From assembly GCA_021604605.1 (NCBI GenBank), contig BQJH01000138.1:1-7827 (forward strand): a stretch of DNA of 7,827 nt, given 5' to 3'. The position numbers and the translations under genes were made by a program. The stretch is from Hyphococcus sp. Lineage in GTDB: Bacteria > Pseudomonadota > Alphaproteobacteria > Caulobacterales > Parvularculaceae. Below the pieces are notes generated by a model. It did not search any database. It saw only the letters and a list, made by a program, of their open reading frames with translations, and had not been told where the DNA came from. Of this stretch, positions 1 to 7,401 are shown in pieces. Position 1 is the first letter of the stretch; every line of letters starts with the position of its first letter.

Positions 1-30
1 GTTCCGGTAGATGAGCCATCCGGTGAGTAA
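1..30 (+). CDS. possible 3' end of an upstream gene (partial)
   Basis: Reading from base 1, the frame is open for nine codons (VPVDEPSGE) and ends at TAA 28-30, nine bases before the hyuA ATG. The other two + frames close at TAG 8-10 and TGA 12-14. A gene ending here would fit an operon leading into hyuA, which has no promoter of its own in the window. Nine codons cannot identify a product, and the opening may be chance. Confidence 0.3.
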   Translation, partial: VPVDEPSGE

Positions 31-39
31 GTTAGTGTA

Positions 40-2136
40 ATGGCGGCAGGGGAAGGGAAATATCGCCTTGCAGTCGATATTGGCGGCACGTTTACGGATG
101 TTGTGCTGGCGCGCGGCGGCAATCGCATATCAACAAAAGTACTGACAACCCATGACGATCCCGGTGCGGGGTTTCTTGCCGGTGTTGAGAAAGTCATGGC
201 GAGCGCAAATGTTACGCCGGAAAAAATTGGCCTCATTATTCATGGCACAACATTAGCGACTAATGCGTTGATTGAGCGCCGGGGCGCCAAGACAGCACTG
301 CTGACAACAGAAGGCCATCGCGATGCGCTTGAGATGGCGTATGAGAACCGCTTTGAACAATATGATGTCAATATAGACCGGCCAACACCGCTTGTGCCGC
401 GTTATTTGAGAATACCCATCCGTGAACGAATGAATAAAGACGGCGCTATATTACGCCCGCTTGATGAAGCGTATGTTCGTTCAGCTATTAAGGTCATCAA
501 AGAGAACGATATAGAAAGCGTCGCTGTCGGGTTTTTGCACGCTTATGCAAACCCTGCCCATGAGCTCCGGGTTGAAGAAATCCTGAAAAATGAGTTGCCG
601 GAATTATCGGTAACGCTTGCCTCGTTGGTATGCCCTGAAATCCGTGAATATGAACGCCTCTCAACGGCTTGCGCCAATGCGTATGTGCGCCCTTTAATGG
701 AGCGTTATCTCAATAAGCTGGAAACATCGCTCGCTGAAAGAGAGTTTGATTGTCCGTTTCTGGTCATGACGTCTGGCGGTGGCCTGACAACTTTGGATAC
801 GGCGGCAAAGTTCCCCATCCGCCTTGTAGAGTCCGGCCCTGCTGGCGGGGCAATCCTGGCTAAAACTGTAGCGAGAGAATGCGACCTTGATGCGGTTGTC
901 TCATTCGACATGGGCGGCACAACCGCCAAGCTTTGTCTGATTGATAATTTTGAACCACTGACGTCACGCACCTTCGAGGTTGATCGCGTCTACCGTTTCA
1001 AAAAGGGCTCAGGGCTGCCTGTGCGGATCCCCGTGATTGAAATGGTTGAGATTGGCGCCGGCGGCGGTTCTTTGGCGTCAGTTGATAAGCTGAAACGTAT
1101 TCAGGTCGGCCCGGAGAGTGCGGGATCAGAACCTGGACCCGCGGCATATGATCGTGGCGGCGAGCGCCCGGCAGTGACAGATAGTGACATTTTGCTGGGC
1201 AAGATCGTGCCGGAATATTTCGCCGGCGGAGAGTTTGTCCTCAACATCGAAAAGGCCGACAAAGCGATGATGCGCGCAGTCGGAGAGCCTTTAGGGCTGA
1301 CATCTGCAGTTGCGGCTTTTGGCGTGTCGGAAGTTGTCGATGAGAATATGGCGGCGGCGGCTCGGGCGCATGCCGTTGAGTGGGGCAAAGATATTCGGTC
1401 CCGGTCGATGGTCGCCTTTGGCGGCGCTGCGCCATTGCACGCAGCGCGGCTCGGCGAAAAGCTCTCCATTGATAAGATCATTGTTCCAACAGGGGCGGGT
1501 GTTGGATCGGCTATCGGGTTTCTCCTAGCCCCGATTGCTTATGAAGTTGTGCGTAGTCGCCATATGTCATTAGTGGATTTTGACGCCGCCGTTGCGAATG
1601 CGATTATGGCGCAAATGCATGAAGAAGCATCAGCCGTTGTCCGACAAGGCGCTCCTGATGCGCCGCTCGTTGAAATGCGTCAGGCCTTTATGCGGTATCA
1701 GGGACAGGGCCATGAGATCGCTGTTGACCTTCCGCTCAAAAACCTATCGATCGATGATGCGGCGACCATACGTGATGAATTCAACACAGCATATGAACGC
1801 CTTTATGGCCGGACTATTCCGGGTGTGGCAATTGAAATACTCAGTTGGACGTTGACCCTAAAAACAGCGTCAGAGGAATCAATAAAGGCAAAAACAGAGT
1901 CTGTAGCGATCGTTCCGGCGCCTCTACCAGTTAAAGTGCAAAAGTTTTTTGACCCGGCGCTTGCCCAGAACATTGACGCAAGTGTTTTTCTGCGTGACGC
2001 CCTCTCTCCGGGCATGGTCATCGATGGTCCAGCACTCATCACGGAGGATCAGACAACGACGGTCGTGACATCTTCTTACACTGCAGAGGTCAATTCGCTC
2101 GGATACATTGTTATGACCATGAAGGGGGAGGCGTAA
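40..2136 (+). CDS. hyuA: hydantoinase/oxoprolinase-family subunit A (HyuA-like ATPase subunit)
   Basis: This 698-residue protein belongs to the family of N-methylhydantoinase subunit A, the N-terminal half of 5-oxoprolinase and the acetone/acetophenone carboxylase ATPase subunits. These enzymes use ATP to activate a carbonyl or amide for hydrolysis or carboxylation. Visible motifs: the N-terminal phosphate-binding loop AVDIGGTFTD (residues 11-20), HGTTLATNAL (69-78), ESGPAGGA (264-271), the second phosphate loop SFDMGGTTAK (288-297), EIGAGGGS (337-344), GPESAGSEPGPAAY (357-370) and AFGGAAPLHA (459-468). Length and motif order are those of a complete family member. ATG 40 is the only plausible start, because no ATG, GTG or TTG follows in frame before the first phosphate loop. 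Its upstream ribosome site is weak (GTGAGTAAG, 23-31), so translation may depend on an upstream gene. The stop overlaps the hyuB start. Family membership is clear; the substrate is not, and it could be a hydantoin, a lactam such as 5-oxoproline, or a ketone. Presumably cytoplasmic. Confidence 0.9.
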   Translation: MAAGEGKYRLAVDIGGTFTDVVLARGGNRISTKVLTTHDDPGAGFLAGVEKVMASANVTPEKIGLIIHGTTLATNALIERRGAKTALLTTEGHRDALEMAYENRFEQYDVNIDRPTPLVPRYLRIPIRERMNKDGAILRPLDEAYVRSAIKVIKENDIESVAVGFLHAYANPAHELRVEEILKNELPELSVTLASLVCPEIREYERLSTACANAYVRPLMERYLNKLETSLAEREFDCPFLVMTSGGGLTTLDTAAKFPIRLVESGPAGGAILAKTVARECDLDAVVSFDMGGTTAKLCLIDNFEPLTSRTFEVDRVYRFKKGSGLPVRIPVIEMVEIGAGGGSLASVDKLKRIQVGPESAGSEPGPAAYDRGGERPAVTDSDILLGKIVPEYFAGGEFVLNIEKADKAMMRAVGEPLGLTSAVAAFGVSEVVDENMAAAARAHAVEWGKDIRSRSMVAFGGAAPLHAARLGEKLSIDKIIVPTGAGVGSAIGFLLAPIAYEVVRSRHMSLVDFDAAVANAIMAQMHEEASAVVRQGAPDAPLVEMRQAFMRYQGQGHEIAVDLPLKNLSIDDAATIRDEFNTAYERLYGRTIPGVAIEILSWTLTLKTASEESIKAKTESVAIVPAPLPVKVQKFFDPALAQNIDASVFLRDALSPGMVIDGPALITEDQTTTVVTSSYTAEVNSLGYIVMTMKGEA
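2122..2131 (+). promoter_or_regulatory. strong ribosome binding site for hyuB
   Basis: AAGGGGGAGG lies inside the last codons of hyuA, four bases before the hyuB ATG at 2136. It fixes the hyuB start. Together with the TAATG overlap it indicates translational coupling of the two subunits. Confidence 0.8.
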
Positions 2137-3782
2137 TGTCGAGCACAGAACAAACTTCCGCTGGTCTTAATCAAATTCACATGCAGATTATGTGGAATCG
2201 ATTGCTGGGTGTCGTTGAAGAGCAGGCGCAAACATTAATCCGCACAGCCTTTTCGCCAACTGTACGTGAAGCTGGTGACCTTTCCGCAGGAATTTTTGAT
2301 CTTGAGGGCCGGATGCTCGCACAAGCCGTCACCGGGACGCCGGGACATGTAAATGCGATGGCGGCGTCGGTTGGTTTTTTTATTGAAAAATTTCCTGTGG
2401 CAAAGTTAGAGCCCGGCGATGTTCTGGTGACAAACGATCCATGGCACGGGACGGGTCATTTAAATGACTTCACTGTTGTCACGCCAACGTTTCAGGATGG
2501 ACGTTGTGTAGCGCTCTTTGCGTCAACAACCCATGTCGCCGATGTTGGCGGGCTTGGCTTTGGCCCGGATGGGCGTCAGGTTTTTGAAGAAGGGCTTAAT
2601 ATTCCGATGAATTACCTCTTTCGCAGGGGAGAGGTAAACGCAACCATGATTGAAATCCTGAAGGCCAATGTGCGCGATCCCTTTGTTGCGGAAGGGGACT
2701 TATATTCTTTGGCGGCCTGTAACCAGACCGGTGGCGCGCGGCTTTTGGAGATGATGACTGAGTTTGACTTGTCAGGGGTTGATAGCGTTGGCGCTCTTAT
2801 TATTGAGAATTCGCGGCAGGCTATGCTTGCAGAAATCAGCAAGCTTAAATTTGGCGTATATGAGAACGCCATGCGGATCGACGGATATGATGATCCGATT
2901 GACCTCGTATGTAAGCTGACAATTTCTGAAACGGGCATCGATGTTGATTTCAGCGGTACGTCGCCGGTGAGTGATCGCGGTATTAATGTGCCGCTGACTT
3001 ATACGCAGGCCTATGCATCTTTTGGCGTCAGGTGCGTGATTGGCGGCGATGTGCCGAATAATGCAGGCTCACTCAGTGTTATCCGTGTGAAAGCGCCAGA
3101 GGGATGTATTTTGAATGCGCCGCGCCCTTGCGCCGTGTCGGCGCGCCATGCTGTCGGCCAGATGTTGCCGGATGTTGTTTTGGGTTGCCTTGAAAAAGCA
3201 GGTCTTGATGTACCGGCTGAAGGAACATCATGTCTTTTTAATCCGGTGTTTCTGGGCGGAGCGGGCGTAGTCGCGGGCGATGATCCCGGGCCTTCTTTTG
3301 TCATCAACCCGTTCTATAATGGCGGCGCAGGCGCCCGCGCGATGAAGGACGGTCTTTCTACAACTGCTTTCCCTTCCGGGGTTAAAAACACACCGACTGA
3401 AATTAACGAGACAACAGCGCCGCTGATAATCTGGCGCAAAGAATACCGCCCGAATTCTGCCGGGAACGGGAAGTATCGTGGCGGTTTGGGGCAAGTGCTC
3501 GAATTTTCTCATGCGGATGGCAAGCCTTTTGCCGTGTCGAAAATGTTTGATCGTATTACGTATCCGCCGCGCGGCCGCAAAGGTGGCGAGGCGGGTGAAG
3601 CTGGACGGGTTTATTTAAAAGGTGGCGTGTCCTTGCGAGGCATGGGCCGCGAGACAATTCCCGCTGGCGCCCATCTTGTTATTGAAACACCGGGCGGTGG
3701 GGGAATAGGCAACCCATCCAATCGAGACAAGGAAGCAATAGCGACTGACCGGCGCGATGGTCTTACCGTTGAGGATGAGTGA
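2136..3782 (+). CDS. hyuB: hydantoinase/oxoprolinase-family subunit B (HyuB-like, metal-site subunit)
   Basis: This 548-residue protein is the partner of the upstream HyuA-like subunit. It matches N-methylhydantoinase subunit B, the C-terminal half of 5-oxoprolinase and the alpha subunit of acetone carboxylase. Family signatures in order: NRLLGVVEEQAQTL (21-34), EAGDLSAGIFD (45-55), the central TNDPWHGTGHLND (99-111) and THVADVGG (132-139), and the glycine-rich C-terminal TPGGGGIGNP starting near residue 518, followed by a charged tail. H108, D111 and H133 have the same spacing as the Mn ligands of acetone carboxylase as I recall them (His150, Asp153, His175), so the metal site looks intact. 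At about 550 residues it is HyuB-sized and much shorter than acetone carboxylase alpha (roughly 770), which argues against a true acetone carboxylase. No third small subunit gene follows. The start overlaps the hyuA stop by one base and has a strong ribosome site. The gene ends 13 bases from the convergent paaR stop. The substrate is unknown. Confidence 0.9.
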   Translation: MSSTEQTSAGLNQIHMQIMWNRLLGVVEEQAQTLIRTAFSPTVREAGDLSAGIFDLEGRMLAQAVTGTPGHVNAMAASVGFFIEKFPVAKLEPGDVLVTNDPWHGTGHLNDFTVVTPTFQDGRCVALFASTTHVADVGGLGFGPDGRQVFEEGLNIPMNYLFRRGEVNATMIEILKANVRDPFVAEGDLYSLAACNQTGGARLLEMMTEFDLSGVDSVGALIIENSRQAMLAEISKLKFGVYENAMRIDGYDDPIDLVCKLTISETGIDVDFSGTSPVSDRGINVPLTYTQAYASFGVRCVIGGDVPNNAGSLSVIRVKAPEGCILNAPRPCAVSARHAVGQMLPDVVLGCLEKAGLDVPAEGTSCLFNPVFLGGAGVVAGDDPGPSFVINPFYNGGAGARAMKDGLSTTAFPSGVKNTPTEINETTAPLIIWRKEYRPNSAGNGKYRGGLGQVLEFSHADGKPFAVSKMFDRITYPPRGRKGGEAGEAGRVYLKGGVSLRGMGRETIPAGAHLVIETPGGGGIGNPSNRDKEAIATDRRDGLTVEDE

Positions 3783-3795
3783 TCAAGATCTTATC

Positions 3796-4383
3796 TTAGC
3801 GAAGGGTCGCCAGTGTTTTTGCCGCCGCCATATCGGCAATATCATCACGTGAAACAGCACCGCTGGATTTAAACCAGTTATGAGTCCAGTTCAGCATGCC
3901 GAAAAATAACATGACATGCGCGCGCAAATGACTGTGATTGATTTTTGTATTAGGCGCTGAACGCCGCAATAAGTCTTCCGCAAAATCGATAATCTTGCGT
4001 TGCTTCTCGATGATATCTTTCTGGTCCTGCGATGGCAGATTGCTGAGCTCATACAGCAGAACTTTTTGACTGTCCGCCGCGCCAACATATTGTCGCATGA
4101 GATTGCGGGCCAACGACTTGAATAATTCTTCGGGCTCGTCTTGCCTTTGAGCCAGATTATCGATGCTGGTGAGAAGCGCATCGATATGCAGTCTCATAAC
4201 ATCATAGAGGATTGCTTCTTTCGATGTGTAATAGTGATAGATCAGAGACTTTGAAGTGTTGCAGGCAGCGGCGAGTTCAGAAAGAGATGCGCCGTCAAAG
4301 CCCTTTTTTGCAAAGAGCTTTGCCGCTTCCTTTGTAATGAGGTCGCGTTTTTGATCGTAATCAGCGGCTTGCCTGCGGGCCAT
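3796..4383 (-). CDS. paaR: TetR-family transcriptional regulator, probable PaaR repressor of phenylacetate genes
   Basis: This 195-residue protein has the standard TetR layout. The N-terminal DNA-binding domain holds a helix-turn-helix at about residues 34-59, with SELAAACNTSKSLIYHYYTS covering most of it. An all-helical ligand-binding and dimerisation domain follows. It is the last gene of the leftward run paaG-paaZ-paaR, 55 bases after paaZ. TetR-type PaaR proteins in several proteobacteria repress PAA genes and are released by phenylacetyl-CoA. That role here is inferred from position and family; the ligand pocket cannot be assigned by eye. The enteric PaaX (GntR type) is a different family. 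An inverted repeat 14 bases upstream of the start suggests autoregulation. The ribosome site is weak (AGCGAG). The N-terminal MARRQAADYD fits a normal TetR start. A regulator of the neighbouring hyu genes is a less likely alternative, since those are convergent. Confidence 0.82.
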   Translation of the reverse strand: MARRQAADYDQKRDLITKEAAKLFAKKGFDGASLSELAAACNTSKSLIYHYYTSKEAILYDVMRLHIDALLTSIDNLAQRQDEPEELFKSLARNLMRQYVGAADSQKVLLYELSNLPSQDQKDIIEKQRKIIDFAEDLLRRSAPNTKINHSHLRAHVMLFFGMLNWTHNWFKSSGAVSRDDIADMAAAKTLATLR

Positions 4384-4397
4384 CTTAAACTCGCTAC

Positions 4398-4412
4398 GAA
4401 CCAGTACGGTTC
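4398..4412. promoter_or_regulatory. candidate operator upstream of paaR (inverted repeat)
   Basis: GAACC-AGTAC-GGTTC is a perfect 5+5 inverted repeat with a 5-base spacer, 14 bases upstream of the paaR start codon. On the minus strand it directly follows a candidate -10 (TAAAAT, 4415-4420), so a bound repressor would cover the transcription start. The matching -35 is poor. As RNA it could also form a short hairpin, but no U-tract follows, so it is not a terminator. Binding by PaaR itself is inferred. Confidence 0.45.
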
Positions 4413-4438
4413 AGATTTTACTTCTTGGATTGTCTACT

Positions 4439-6469
4439 TTAGATCGCGTTCATGGTGAGGAGATCGTAACTCGCGACTGCCTCATCATCCTGGTTTGTGA
4501 CAAGTACGTCCCAACGAACCTCACCATATTCATCATTGCGTTTCTTTTTTGACTTTGCCGTAAGGCGAACTTTGATGGTGTCGCCTGCCGGAACCGGTGT
4601 TAAGAAGCGCAACTCATCCAATCCGTAATTGGCGAGCACGGGGGCCGGCGCCGGGTCAACAAACAGCCCTGCTGCGAATGACAAAAGCAGATAACCATGC
4701 GCGACGCGTCCGGGGAAGAACGGGTTCGCTTTCGCGGCGGCGTCATCCATGTGGGCGTAGAATGTATCGCCAGTAAATTCTGCGAAATGTTCAATGTCTT
4801 CGAGGCTGATCGTGCGCTCTGCTGTCTTAATCGTTTTGCCGATTTCAAGCTCACCGAATTTCAGGCGGAACGGGTGTGGCGCACCAGCCTTAACATCGGC
4901 GCCTTTCATCCATTGATTGGTGACGCCCGCAATGATGGCGGGTGAACCTTGAATGGCTGTTCGTTGCATATAGTGCTTCACGCCCCTGACGCCGCCAAGT
5001 TCTTCGCCGCCGCCAGCACGGCCGGGCCCGCCATGCACGAGAACGGGCAGGGGTGATCCGTGCCCGGTCGATTCTTTTGCGCTGTCTCTGTTTATGATTG
5101 CGATACGGCCATGATAAGCAGCGGCGCCAAGAGCGAACTGACGCGCCACGGTTGGGTCATGGGTAAAGAGCGACATGACAAGGGAGCCTTCGCCCTTATT
5201 GCAAAGGCGCACCGCGTCATCAGCATCTTTGTAAGGCATCAAAGTCGATACCGGCCCAAAGGCTTCCACCTCATGCACTTTTACAGCGCTGCCTGGATTA
5301 TCGCACCGAAGCAGAACCGGCGAAATAAATGCGCCATGCTCTGTTCCATCCCCCATGACGTTCACTTCATTCGGGTCACCAAAAACGATCTTGGCTTCTG
5401 ATGCGAGAATGCTGATTTTTTCGCGCACATCTTCGCGTTGTGATGCGCTCACAAGGGCGCCCATGCGAACATCATCATTGGCCGGATCGCCAACCGTAAT
5501 TTTGGCAAGTCGGGCTTTGATGGCGTCTTCGATCGCGCCGAGAAGGTTCTCTGGCACAAACGCCCGGCGAATGGCCGTACATTTTTGCCCCGCCTTCACC
5601 GTCATCTCGCGAACAACCTCTTTCACGAAGAGATCGAACTCAGGACTATCAGGCGATGCATCCGGACCCAGCACAGAAGCGTTCAGAGAATCCTGTTCAG
5701 CGACAAATCTTGCGCTTTCACTGATGATGCGCGGGTGGTTTTTGAGCTTGCTGGCGGTGTAGGCAGATCCCGTAAAAGAAACAATATCTTGTCCAGTGAG
5801 GTGATCAAAGAGATCGCCAGTTGATCCAACAATAAGCTGGACTGACCCTTCGGGCAGGCGTCCGCTTTCAATCATAATCCGGAACGCTGCTTCGGCTAGA
5901 TAGGCGGTTGCCGTCGCTGGCTTTACGATGGAAGGCATGCCAGCGAGGAAAGTCGGGGCTAACTTCTCAAGCATTCCCCAGACCGGAAAATTAAACGCAT
6001 TAATATGAACGGCGGCGCCCTGCATTGGTGTATAAATATGCTGACCCATGAAGGTGCCTTCACGTGATATCTGATCAGATGGTCCGTCTACCAGAACCTG
6101 ATCGTCAGGCAGATGTCGGCGCCCTTGTGACGACATCGCGAACAGCGTTCCGGCGCCGCCCTCAATATCGATCCAGCCATCTTTGCGCGTGGCGCCGGTC
6201 GCGAAATTAAGGTCGTACAATTCTTCCTTGCGCGCCATGATGGCTTTCGCGAGGTCTTTCAAAATATAGGCGCGGTCATGAAAGGTGAGCTTGCGCAGCG
6301 CAGGCCCGCCGACAGTGCGAGCATGATCAAGCATTGCTTTGAAGTCGATCCCTTGCGAACTGGTTTGCGCAACAGGCTTCCCATTCACGGCAGAAACCAT
6401 ATCGCGAAGACCGCCATCGCCTTCAACCCATTTATCGGCGACAAAGTTTTTCAAAATTGGAACGGTCAT
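4439..6469 (-). CDS. paaZ: bifunctional oxepin-CoA hydrolase / 3-oxo-5,6-dehydrosuberyl-CoA semialdehyde dehydrogenase PaaZ
   Basis: PaaZ opens the oxepin-CoA ring by hydrolysis and then oxidises the reactive aldehyde with NADP+ to 3-oxo-5,6-dehydrosuberyl-CoA in the aerobic phenylacetate pathway. At 676 residues it is full length (E. coli PaaZ is about 680). Residues 1 to about 520 form an aldehyde dehydrogenase domain with general base E258 ([10 protein letters not shown]) and nucleophile C297 (GQKCTAIRR). Residues about 530-676 form a MaoC-like hot-dog hydratase domain with D568 and H573 in [11 protein letters not shown], the expected D-x4-H pair. These correspond to E256, C295, D561 and H566 of the E. 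coli enzyme as I recall them, so both activities should be intact. The start at 6469 has a good ribosome site (AGGAG, seven bases upstream). It follows paaG by 46 bases with no promoter or terminator evident, so the two are probably co-transcribed. Confidence 0.96.
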   Translation of the reverse strand: MTVPILKNFVADKWVEGDGGLRDMVSAVNGKPVAQTSSQGIDFKAMLDHARTVGGPALRKLTFHDRAYILKDLAKAIMARKEELYDLNFATGATRKDGWIDIEGGAGTLFAMSSQGRRHLPDDQVLVDGPSDQISREGTFMGQHIYTPMQGAAVHINAFNFPVWGMLEKLAPTFLAGMPSIVKPATATAYLAEAAFRIMIESGRLPEGSVQLIVGSTGDLFDHLTGQDIVSFTGSAYTASKLKNHPRIISESARFVAEQDSLNASVLGPDASPDSPEFDLFVKEVVREMTVKAGQKCTAIRRAFVPENLLGAIEDAIKARLAKITVGDPANDDVRMGALVSASQREDVREKISILASEAKIVFGDPNEVNVMGDGTEHGAFISPVLLRCDNPGSAVKVHEVEAFGPVSTLMPYKDADDAVRLCNKGEGSLVMSLFTHDPTVARQFALGAAAYHGRIAIINRDSAKESTGHGSPLPVLVHGGPGRAGGGEELGGVRGVKHYMQRTAIQGSPAIIAGVTNQWMKGADVKAGAPHPFRLKFGELEIGKTIKTAERTISLEDIEHFAEFTGDTFYAHMDDAAAKANPFFPGRVAHGYLLLSFAAGLFVDPAPAPVLANYGLDELRFLTPVPAGDTIKVRLTAKSKKKRNDEYGEVRWDVLVTNQDDEAVASYDLLTMNAI

Positions 6470-6476
6470 TCGTGGT

Positions 6477-6481
6477 CTCCT
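6477..6481 (-). promoter_or_regulatory. ribosome binding site for paaZ
   Basis: CTCCT on the + strand reads AGGAG on the minus strand, seven bases before the ATG at 6469. It fixes the paaZ start and is the clearest such site in the leftward operon. Confidence 0.75.
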
Positions 6482-6515
6482 GACATCATTTCGGTTGGTG
6501 CAAAAAGCGTTCGTT

Positions 6516-7307
6516 CTAGCGCCCTTTGAAAACAGGTTTGCGTTTGTTCATGAAAGCATCAACACCTTCACGATAGTCTTCCGATTGGCCTAACTCGCGC
6601 ATCTTATCGCGTTCAAGGTCAAGTTGGTCATCTAAAGGCCGTGTAAAAGCGCTGCGGATTAGAGCTTTGGTTTCAGCGAGACCACGTGTTGGCGCGTTGG
6701 CAAATTTTGTAACCAGCGCATCGCGCTCTGCTTCCAGATGCTCATCATCGACGCATTTCCAGATCATGCCCCATTCTTCTGCCTGGGAAGCTGGGAGAGG
6801 ATCACCGGTTAACGCTAACCCTAGTGCGCGCGCCTGTCCCGCTAGTCGGGGCAGGGACCATGACCCGCCAGAATCAGGCACAAGGCCAATATTGGCGAAT
6901 GACATGATGAATTTTGCTGACCGCGCGGCGAGCACGATATCGCAAGCAAAGGCGATGCTCGCGCCGGCGCCGGCCGCGACGCCATTGACGGCGCAGATGA
7001 CTGGCATAGGTAGAGAAGTCAGTCGGCGAATAAGCGGGTTGTATCTCTTTTCTACGGACTCACCAAGATCAACTGCATCGCTTCCCGGCGCCACGGCGCG
7101 GTCTGACAAATCCTGTCCCGCGCAAAACCCGCGCCCGGCGCCGGCGATCAACAGTGTACGAACGGTTTCATCTTGTTCAACATGATCAAGCGCAGTTCGA
7201 ACTTCGTCATGCATCTGTACTGTGAAGCTGTTTAATCGGTCTGGCCTGTTCAGGGTTAGCCTTGCGGCGCCGTCATTGATTGAAAAAAGTATGGTTTCAA
7301 AATCCAT
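6516..7307 (-). CDS. paaG: 2-(1,2-epoxy-1,2-dihydrophenyl)acetyl-CoA isomerase PaaG
   Basis: PaaG is a crotonase-fold enzyme that isomerises the phenylacetyl-CoA ring epoxide to oxepin-CoA, the substrate of PaaZ encoded next in the operon. It also acts later in the pathway on a double bond of the opened chain. From ATG 7307 it is 263 residues; E. coli PaaG is 262. Visible signatures: LTLNRPDRLNSF (17-28), the oxyanion-hole segments GRGFCAGQDL (58-67) and CAVNGVAAGAGA (105-116), the candidate catalytic acid D145 in GLVPDSGG (141-148), GMIWKCVDDE and the C-terminal DYREGVDAFMNKRKP. The frame stays open upstream to TTG 7385 and ATG 7361, but family proteins begin at MDFETILF. The TTG also lies in the putative -35, so ATG 7307 is preferred although it lacks a clear ribosome site. 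Divergent from paaI. Confidence 0.95.
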   Translation of the reverse strand: MDFETILFSINDGAARLTLNRPDRLNSFTVQMHDEVRTALDHVEQDETVRTLLIAGAGRGFCAGQDLSDRAVAPGSDAVDLGESVEKRYNPLIRRLTSLPMPVICAVNGVAAGAGASIAFACDIVLAARSAKFIMSFANIGLVPDSGGSWSLPRLAGQARALGLALTGDPLPASQAEEWGMIWKCVDDEHLEAERDALVTKFANAPTRGLAETKALIRSAFTRPLDDQLDLERDKMRELGQSEDYREGVDAFMNKRKPVFKGR

Positions 7308-7339
7308 GGTGATGATCGCCGGATGGCGCTCCCGAACAT

Positions 7340-7366
7340 TTGCAATTTTCCTTCTGGTCATATAAT
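7340..7366 (+). promoter_or_regulatory. candidate paaI promoter
   Basis: A perfect -10 hexamer TATAAT lies at 7361-7366. A 4/6 match to the -35, TTGCAA, lies at 7340-7345, with a short 15-base spacer. Transcription would start near 7373, about 30 bases before the paaI ATG. The -10 is convincing; the -35 and spacing are not. Confidence 0.5.
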
Positions 7367-7385
7367 CGAATGGCCGGTCGGTCAA
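7359..7385 (-). promoter_or_regulatory. candidate promoter of the paaG-paaZ-paaR operon
   Basis: On the minus strand TTGACC (7385-7380, 5/6 to the -35 consensus) is followed after 15 bases by TATATG (7364-7359, 4/6 to the -10); TATGAC two bases further gives a 17-base spacer. It implies a start near 7350 and a leader of roughly 45 bases before paaG. Its -10 overlaps the -10 of the divergent paaI promoter candidate. Confidence 0.45.
7371..7384. promoter_or_regulatory. candidate PaaR operator shared by paaG and paaI
   Basis: TGGCCG-GT-CGGTCA is an imperfect palindrome with one mismatch in six-base arms. The CGGTCG/GACCG character resembles TetR-family operators. It lies just downstream of the paaI -10, over its expected start, and overlaps the -35 and spacer of the paaG promoter candidate, so one bound dimer could silence both directions. 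It resembles the palindrome before paaR only loosely (ACCG and GGT elements), so assignment to PaaR is inferred. Confidence 0.5.
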
Positions 7386-7401
7386 TTATTGATGGATAGG
7401 C

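Noticed and set aside
1101..1481. 126-codon minus strand frame within hyuA
   Set aside because: Overlaps conserved HyuA glycine-rich motifs. Its Ser/Pro/Ala-rich translation is typical of the antisense of Gly/Ala codons.
40..3782. Acetone carboxylase as the identity of the pair
   Set aside because: The B subunit is about 550 residues rather than about 770, and no gamma subunit gene is present after it. The conserved metal residues are shared by the whole superfamily and do not decide the matter.
3786..3793. AAGATCTT palindrome between hyuB and paaR as a terminator
   Set aside because: Only eight bases, AT-rich, with no loop and no T-tract, so it cannot form an intrinsic terminator.
5060..5762. 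+ strand frames of 113 and 135 codons opposite paaZ
   Set aside because: Antisense to the aldehyde dehydrogenase domain with its catalytic residues in place. No ribosome site or recognisable protein features were seen.
6961..7146. GC-rich GCGCCGGCGCCGGC-like repeats in paaG
   Set aside because: They encode the conserved AAGAGA and AGAGRG segments of the crotonase oxyanion-hole regions, so codon choice explains them.
6667..7185. 172-codon + strand frame opposite paaG
   Set aside because: It lies entirely antisense to a highly conserved crotonase gene, and its translation has low-complexity Ala/Pro/Ser/Arg character and no family motif. It is a shadow of the coding bias.
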